64,000 bases of DNA from Inia geoffrensis (lineage: Eukaryota; Chordata; Mammalia; Artiodactyla; Iniidae): NCBI GenBank assembly GCA_036417435.1, contig CM070903.1, forward strand, positions 81,523,501 to 81,587,500, in the 5' to 3' direction. Every line of letters starts with the position of its first letter. Position 1 is the first letter of the stretch. The notes under the pieces were generated by a model. It did not search any database, had not been told where the DNA came from, and worked only from the letters and a program-made list of their open reading frames with translations. This document shows, piece by piece, positions 25,901 through 34,900 of the stretch. The position numbers were made by a program, and so were the translations under genes.

Positions 25901-28900
25901 CTTCTGCTGGTGACTTTTTTTTACCAGTTTAGTGGCTGATTAAATACGGGTGTTGAAGAAGAGGAAGGCATCGAGGATGCAGTCCGTGTAGACATTGACA
26001 GACATCTGGAATAACAAAGGGGAGACAGATGGGTGGTGAAGGGTGGAGACCAGGACTTGGGTTTTCTGTGCTTGAGGAGTTTATGTGCAATCCAGCTGGA
26101 GACGTAGGGATCAGTTCAGAGGAAAGGGCAGATTAGAGACACTGATCTGAAATTCATCAGGGTCTAAATGGTATGATGGCATGGGAGGACATGGCATTAT
26201 CTACTGGAAGAAAAAAGAAAAGGGGGCTGAGGACTCAAAAAGGGAAACACGAGCATGGACGGCATGGAGAGAAGAAGAGAAACCCCAAGAAAGAGACAAG
26301 AAAGAGGAATCAGAAACACAGGAAGAGAGGAGCTTCAGAAGCCAAGGAGGGAAAGTGTCAAGAAGGATAAAGTGACCAACAGTGCAAATGACCCAGGACA
26401 GTCCAGAGGACGCTTCCAGGCTGGACTTTCCTAGGTGCTGGGACCTGGTCTCTACTGTCAACTCTGAGAGAGGATCCAGGGAGCACGCCCGCACTCATGT
26501 TGAAGTCCTTAACCCTCCCTCCCTCCCTCTTACTTTATCCTCCTCATCGTTTATCCTCCCCCTCTTCCTCCTCCACCACCTCTTTCTCCTCCTCCTCCTT
26601 CTTTCCCTCTTCTCTCCCTCTCTCTTTCCCCCTCGCTCCCACACGCTCCCTCCTTCTCTTTCTCTCTTCAGGCTTCTCCTAGGTTGTTACCTCTTTCCTG
26701 AGATAGCACACTGCCCTTACATCCTCCCTTCTCTTGGTTTATATGCTCAGTTCTCCAGGTTTTGCTTCCTTGAAACCTACAAACCTCTAGCAGCCACAAG
26801 GTGAGGAGATTTCCTAGAGATGAAGAATACGTGAGATAAAATTTCAGAAATAGTGTTCTCCTATACATGTAAATATCATCTTTGAAGTTCCAGTTATGGG
26901 CCCAGAGTCATCCTATCTCCATCTATGATTCCAGATCTATTAAATAGTCAAATGGCCACTTTATGTCCAAGTTTGTGTGGAGCATGGCACTTTCTTCTTT
27001 TGAATCCACCTCCAAAGGTCAGGGAAGAATGCGAATACTGGGTGTCATCTCCTCTTTCCAGAAGCTTGACTATGGAAGAGAGGAGAGGGAGAGACTGTGG
27101 AATGAATGAGAATCAGGGAAAACGGAAATTTGATTTTTAGGATGAGAGGTCTTGATCATGTTTTGGAGGCATAGACAAAGGAGAGATGCAAGACAGAGGA
27201 GAGGGGTGCGAATCCTCAAAGCCAGGCCCCCAAAAGTTTGGAAGCGAGGAGATCCAAAGCCCAGAATTCGTTCTGAAGAGAAGAAAGTTTACAGAGGGAG
27301 CAGATGGAGAGGAGGATGTTTTTTGGTTTGGTTTGGTTTTTCCATTAGTAGCAAGTTTTTCTACAAACTTTCCATGAAGTGATCTTTGGCAAATCTGGGC
27401 TTTTAGCCAGCAGCTTAGCAACCCCAGCAGAGAAGGACCTTCTAGCAAAATTCCCAAGGCAGGCTTTCATTGGCCTGGCCAGGGTTACATTCCCATCTCT
27501 GAGCAATCGCTGTGACCAGAGTATAAGAGGCTTTCATTAGTCAGGTCTGGGTCACATTCCTACCCCTAGAACCAGAGGTAAGATCATTGCAACTCAGGCT
27601 ATATGGACAAGAAATGGGGGAAGAGTGGGCCCCAGAGGAAAATTGGGGTTCTGTTACTGAAAGGAGCAATGGATGCTGGGATATCAAAAATAACAGATGT
27701 TCCTAACAGAGGGTGATGTGCTAGTAGCTCTGGCAAAGGGCAAGATGGAGCCCAGCGTGTGATCTGTCCTTCCTCACTTGGCTGCAGTGTGTGGGATCCC
27801 CAAGTTCTCCCGGAATCTGATGGCCAGGATCTTCAGTGGACGCCCAGCCCAGAAGGGCACCACCCCGTGGATTGCCATGCTGTCACACCTGAATGGGCAG
27901 CCCTTCTGCGGGGGCTCCCTTTTAGGTAAGGTGAAGGTGGAAGGGGTGGGGGACCCAGGATTAGAGGTTAGGGTAGAAGGAAGGGGACCTGACCCTCTTC
28001 CTGGAGACTGACAAGATTTCTTCACTGAGAATCTTCCATAGTAGTAGCGGGACCTAGAAGTACAAAGTGGCAGAAAGAAACCTTAGCTGGAGCCAGGAGA
28101 CACGTGTTCTGTTCTAGCTGGCTCCTTCAGCCAACAACACTTCCCGAGCCCTGGTCATTCTCTGGCACTGAGAAGGGTGAGGGAGTCAGACCCTTAAACA
28201 TGGATTACAACACAAGGCACTTACCTGCGGCTCAAAGTGAGGGTGTGCCAGCACCGTGGGACCAGGGGGAACCAGGAAACGCACCCTAGAGGAGTCAGAG
28301 AAGGGAGATTTACAAAGCCTTGAATGCCATGTTTGGGAATTTAGATCTTTTCTTGAATGCTGCTCCAGGTTTATAAGCATGTTCTGGAAAGTTCTTTCCT
28401 GAGACAGCATGGATTGAAAGAACGGTGAATCTGGAAGCCAAGAGTCCAGTGAGGCAGCTATAGTGCAATAGTGGGGAGGGAAGTCATTAGCCTCAGAAAA
28501 AGGACAGGGGCTGAGGAATAGAAACCAGGCCGATTCATAGCCATTGAGAAATAAGATTGTCAGAATTTTGTAATGGACTGAATGTGATTGGCAGTGGGAG
28601 CAAAGGCAGGCAAGAAACGATTGATGGCTCTTCCTGCCAGTTTAGTCCAAATGATCTAAGGTCCATCCCAGCTCTGACATCATAATAAAAATTAACAGCA
28701 ATCTAGAGTCCCTCTGACCCTATCACAGAGGAAGAAGGCATGGATGGGTCCACTTCTGCCTGGGCAGCTCCGGGCCTGCCGGTCTCGCCTCGTGCTGACC
28801 CACCCTCCTCCTCCAGGGTACACTCAGGTGAGGACAGCTCCCCGACCGGGATCCCCGAGGGGAGGCGCAGGCTCCGGTGAGACTGCAGTCTGGACATCCC

Positions 28901-31900
28901 TGAGGTGTGTGAAATGGTAACCCAGCAGAGGGTTTGATCCTTATATTCCTACAAACACAAAGATGAGTGGTCTCCCCTATGGAGCCTCCCAAAGGGGCAC
29001 AGAGAGTGAGCACAGGTTAAAGGGGAGCCCAGTGGGGAGCAGGCAGGGGAGAGGACCAAGAATGAGAAGGGGCAGAGAGACAGAGAGAGGGCTTAGAAGG
29101 ACAAGGACAAAGAGAAAGAGACAGAGAGACAGAGGGCATGTGAGAGAACTAGAGGGGGAAGTGAAGAGAAATTAAGGGGAAAATGAAAGGAAACAAATAC
29201 AACCGGAGGAAGAGAAACTGGTGGGGCATGAGACGAGACAGAGAGAGAGAGAGAATTGTGAAAGGCATAGAAAAGCAGGGAGGACCCAGAAAAGGACGCA
29301 TCAGAAGAGAAGCAAAGAGGGGAGGAGCCGGCAGGGAGAGCAGAAGGGAGCAAAGACATTTCTGTTTTTTTTAGAATGTAAGTAAATAGATGGATTACTG
29401 CCCACGGTTTTTAGAGTTAGGTTAGTTTTCTGAAGCCTTGAGTGTTTAAGTTCAATGATGTTCAGCACTCACTTGTGTCTACTGCGTGTTTATTCCCACT
29501 TCTCTACTCTCAGCCAAGCTACAAGATCTGACTTACTCAGCCCTCCCCACAGCTCTCCTTGTCTAGAATCTCTCTCCTCCTCTGTTGTCTAGTTTTCTAG
29601 AGAGAGGGAAAGACAGGAGAGGGCAGAGGAAGCAGGGAAGGAGCTGAGGGACAGACAGAAAGCTCCCGCTCAGTGCCCACCCTAAAGCCTGGGTTCTGGC
29701 TCAGGGACTCAGTATTTGCAGAGCTGCGAGGCAAAGCCATGTCTTTGGACTCACCACTGCATACCCCAGGTTCATCTAAATGGCCCAGAGCCCCGCTCCA
29801 AGGCAGGCTCCCTAATCTGGGTACCTCATCCCACTTTACCTACCTGGAAAATTAGTCAACAGCCCCTGGCTGTGGACAGGGATCAAAAATGCCACCAGGG
29901 AAAAGAAGGTGGCCTGTGCGGAGCTCTATCCAGAAGCCAGTAGCCAGGGAACATAGCTGCTCCTGAGAGGGCCAAGTGGCGCCTGGGACCTGCTCCAGAA
30001 AGGGACTCTGCCCTGGACTCTATACTTGGCCCTGATACCCCACCCCAAAGCCCTGGTGCCTTTCTTTCTGCTTGGCTCAACCCAGCATGTCTCTGGCCTC
30101 AGCTATTTATGGGTTTGTCATCTGTTCCACCTTAAGGATGAACCGAAGCCTGACCCCATATTGAGCAAAGGGCAGGAACCTGTCCATCAAGGGAAAAAGA
30201 CAGCCAAGATGCAAGAGATGTGCTCAGCTGACCATCAGGACCCCCAGGGTCTGGCCCCGGCCCTGCCACCAACCTGCAGAGTTGCCCTAGACATCCTCGC
30301 TCTCCTCCAGGCCTCAGAATCCATGTCTATAAAATGAGAGGTTTGGATCAGAGCAGTGGCTCTCAGCCCTGATGGCAGTAGAATCATCTGGGGGCACTTT
30401 TAAAGTGTACTTGTACCTGTGCCTCACTCCCATGACATAGATGGTCTGGCTTCAGGCCCAGGTGCTATTTTTGGGGATTTGTTTGCTTGTTTGTTTTTAA
30501 TTCCCCAGGTGATTCTAAATGTGCACCTGAAGTTGAGAAGAACCACGTACAACAGTGCTTTGCAAACTTTAATATGCATAGAAATCACTTGGAGATCTTA
30601 TTAAAACCCTCAGATTTTACTACTGAATGCAGATTCTGATTCAGTAGACGTATGGTGGGGCCTCACAGTCTGCATTTCCAAGAAGCTCCCAGGGGAGGCT
30701 GAGGCTACTGGTCCAGGGACCACGCCTTGAGCAGCAAGGCCGGAGGGGCAGCCAGTGAGCACAAAGTTTCTTGTGGACACCTTGGGCTGTCCGGAGCTCG
30801 CCAACCCCATGGGTTTAAGGGAGACCTGAAATCATCTTTAAAACATTCAGCTTGGGCCTAGGTTGGATAAGGCAGATGAAATCACAGATTCAACTCCCCA
30901 TTTTCAGATTAGGATCATATGCGTTTCTGCCTTGAGGCCGTGAAATGCAAGGGAGAGGGGTGCCATGGAGAGGAGGGGTCTGAAAGCTTGAGGCTGTGGG
31001 AAGCAGGATGGGGCCGTGGGGACAGTGTGTGTGCACAATTCTGTTCTCAGGCTCCAAATGGATTGTGACCGCGGCTCACTGCCTTCACCAATTGCTGGAT
31101 TCAGAGGACGCAACCCTACACGGCTTGGACCTGCTCAGCCCCTCTGCCTTCAAAATCATCATGGGTGAGTGCTGAGCAAGGTGATTCCTGCAGCCAGCTG
31201 TGGTTCTGGGGATGGGGTGTGTCTACTCACTCACTCATCATCAGGGAAGGTGCCTGGGATGAAGGACGAGTCAGGACTGGAGGCCAGGGACCTGCATCTA
31301 AGCCCAAGGCTGTGATTCTCAGGTGGTGGGACCATGAGCAGGTCATTGAAGGTGAAGCCTCAGTTTTTATAATAAAGAGCCTCATCTGGATAATTTCCAA
31401 AAGTGCTTCAGGTTTCTGTGAATCCGTGGTTTCAAGTGGATCATACACAAACAATCCAAGCTTCCCCTCTCCTTTGTAAAATCAAGACCACCGGCTGATT
31501 CAGTTTAGTTCAGCACATATGTATGTCCTGATACTATGCCAGCATATAACTACACAAGTTCCTGCCCACAGGGACTTAGAGTCTAATAAAGGAATAGAAT
31601 GTAAGCACAGACACCTCAAATATAAAGTAGGAAGCAGTAAGTTCTATAGGAGAGGAGTAGATAAAGGACACGGGAGTTCGTAGGGAAGAGATTTCTAATT
31701 GAAGAATCTAACTCAAGACTCTGAGAGGTTTCATGGAGGGAGGCAACACATGACCCAGGCAAGGAAGGCTTGGACATATGGCAATGGGCACTGGAATGAG
31801 TATTATAAAGCAATGGGATCAGATCATGAAGAAAGACAGAGGTCAGAGCCATGAGAATATGTGGAGAAGGGCAGGTAGGATGGGATGCCTTGAAAAAGGT

Positions 31901-34900
31901 AGATGAAGGGCAGTATAAGGGTTAAGACTGGAAACATGGGCTGAATGGGGCAGGGGCCGACAGGGAACAAGGTGCGACCTTATCCTCTAAGCTTGCATTG
32001 CCCTCATACCTCACACGCTTTCTTCTTGCCCAGGCAAGCATTGGAGGTACCGGTCAGATGAGAATGAACAGAGTCTCAACGTCAAACAAATTTTCCTCCA
32101 TCCCCTGTATAACCCCAACACATTTGAGAATGACGTGGCTCTGGTGGAGCTGTCGAAGAGCCCGGTGCTGAATGACTTCGTGATGCCCATCTGTCTGCCC
32201 CAGGGGCCACCGCAGGAAGGTACCACCCCCACCTGTGATTCCACATCTGCAGAGCACGTGGTGCCTCCACAGAGCCTTCTTCTCCAGCATTGGTCAGGCT
32301 CTGGTGCCAACTGAGCCAGCTGACCATGTCTGTGTGATTCCTCAGCTGCCTCCCCTAAAACAGCTGAGTCAAAACTGGGTCCAAAGTAAACAGGCAGGCT
32401 TGATCAGTACTGCAAGCACTATATGAGTCAGGGTCCAGATAGGAAAACAGAAACCAGGCCAGTTATTATATCAGAGAGAATTTAATATAGGGTATTGAAG
32501 GACTGGAGAAGTAAAGGGGGATGCTGAGATAATAGAGATAGCACTTGCAGGAAGAAACCACCACTCCTGGGGCTGAAGGAACAAAGAGAAGAAGTTGGAG
32601 ATATAGAACCTAGAAACTTGACAGGGACCTGTGAAGCAGGAACTCAGACGCTGCAAAAGAGGCCCTGTGCTGATGGTGCTAGGGAGAACAGCTGGAACCA
32701 ACCGCCCACTGCTGGGGTGAGGAACCATTGCTAGGGTGATGCCAACAGGAATGGCAAGCCTTCCTGGAGGTTCCCCCTATTTTCAGGAAGACCCCTGACA
32801 AAGCAGATCTGCCATTTCTGAGTCTCATTCGCAGCATCACAAAGTAGAGCATAGAAGGGTATGTTTGGAGCTGAGAGACAATAGCTTAATCACCAGCACA
32901 GGCTCAAATCCCCATGCTGCCATTTCCTAGTTGGGTGACCTTGAGGAAGTTGCCAAACCTCAAGCCCCTTCCCTCTACACTGGGGATAATATCCCATGGG
33001 TGGTTGTGATGTTTAAATGAAATAATAATCAAACATATCCAACATAGAGTGAGAGTCCAACCCAGGGCAATTGGCTTTTGTTTCATCCTGTTCTAAATGC
33101 AGTGGTGCCATGTCACAGATAACCTCGTTTAGTTCAAAGAAGTTATTTTTTTAAATGATTGAATGGAATCTGAGAAGTATTCAGGGGAAGTAAGCCAACA
33201 GGAAAGGCACAGGTATGGCTCTGATTCATCAGATGCCATGCGCCTACCATGTGCCACTTGATTTACATTAATTAATTTATGTACTACTTATAAAAGCCTT
33301 GTGAGCTGGTATTGTAGTCCCGTTTTCCAGATGAGAAAACAGGCTCAGCAAGGTACAGTGACTTACCCAAGGTTCAGCTTGTAAGAAGTAGATCTGGGGA
33401 TAGAATTCAGATCTTCCAACTTAAAGCCCAATGTTGTTTTCAGTAGCCAGGCTCTTTTACAAATGAAGAGATAAGTGTTCTATCAGTGCTCAACCCATTT
33501 CCACACTGCCTCGAGATCTGCCAACTTCATCATAGACTTCTAGAATATCAGAGCTGGGTGGGGTTTTAGAGAATACCAAGTCCAGCCTCTTCATTTTATG
33601 GATGGAGAAACTGAGACTCAGAAGGGGAGGGAACATAGCATATTGTGGGCTAAGCTGGACTTTGTATTTATTCAGTTATTGATTGAGCATCTACTATGTG
33701 TCAGCACTGCTGTAGGCATGGAGATACCTCACTGAATAAGATATATGAGATTACTGCTCTCATGGAGTCTAGGTTCCAAGCTAGTTGGGAGTGGGAGAGA
33801 ACAGGCAACTAAACAAATAAACCAGCTAGCGTCTCATAGAAACAAATGCCTAAACCTCTGTCGTGGGTAACCTTCAACCCAGCAGTCTTCTCCCCCACCA
33901 TGCTGCCATTCTCTGAGGGGGCAAACTCAGCCCTTCCTCCACAGGCAGAGGATGATGGGGCTGCAAGATGTCACCCTCTGAAAACCCCACAGACATCCTC
34001 TCTGCTCTCACTGTGTCTTCTCTCCTCCAGGGGCCATGGTCATCGTCAGTGGCTGGGGGAAGCAGTTCTTGCAAAGGTTCCCGGAGACCCTGATGGAGGT
34101 GAAGTTCAATTTATACCCTTCAGAGGGTGACACCTCTGCCCTACATTGGACCTTTCTGCACCATAGTGCCCCTTATGGGGTTAGAGGCTTCGGCAAGGGG
34201 TGGGTGAGAGAGGTACCAGGGGCCCAAACTCACCTTCAAAGTTAAATGAGACTGAATCCCAACTAGTTTGATCTGTTTGTTCTACATGTCATAGGGCTGT
34301 AGTCTCTAAACATTGCTTAATGTTTCTGTAGCTTATTAAAGTCTCAATTTATGGAAATTCTTCCAGAAAACAGCCGGCTTGGACTCCCTCAAAGGTGATC
34401 CATCTATGTACATCATGAAGATTCACATAACAGAGTAACCAAGAATGGGCCAAGGAATGGGCCTTGAGAGCCGCAGTCCTTGCAGCAATGAACTTGACTG
34501 TTCCATTTGGAAGCTTACATCCTTGTCATATCAGAAAAGAACACTGAACCAGGAGTAAGGAGCCATGGCTCCAAGGCCTGGCTCCTAGTAGCCTGCTGCG
34601 AGATCTTAAACGATTCATCTTGCCTCTCTAGACCACAGTGCAGTATCTCAAGCTGCAAAGTCAGGGGCAACTCTAGATGTCCTCCAGGAGCTGCCTGGCT
34701 CGGACATTACCAGGTTCTATGACTGCCACAGCTAGTCTCTAAACCCTTCAACATGCATTATTTTAGCGTACTTTAAAATTCTGGGTTGGCAACAACAATT
34801 TAGCCCTTTAATCGTTAACTCTAGAGTGTTTATTCGGTGCCTCCCGTGTACCAGACATTGTATTGACTACTAGATATGCTGGGAGGTAAGAGGACAGATC

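Larger units (their letters stand above)
24760..27787 (+). other. MASP1 intron between the MASP-3 and MASP-1 protease exons
   Basis: Holds a MER5-type remnant (about 25265-25390) and a TCC/TTC-rich tract (about 26510-26665). The remainder appears unique; open frames in the pyrimidine tract are compositional. Confidence 0.6.
27926..31050 (+). other. MASP1 intron 13
   Basis: Holds a purine-rich tract (about 29040-29350) and two adjacent MER5-type remnants (about 30345-30545 and 30550-30725). The rest is unique. Confidence 0.6.

Noticed and set aside
26382..26804. 140-codon frame in the pyrimidine-rich tract
   Set aside because: Low-complexity Ser/Leu/Pro coding caused by C/T composition; no splice or start support.
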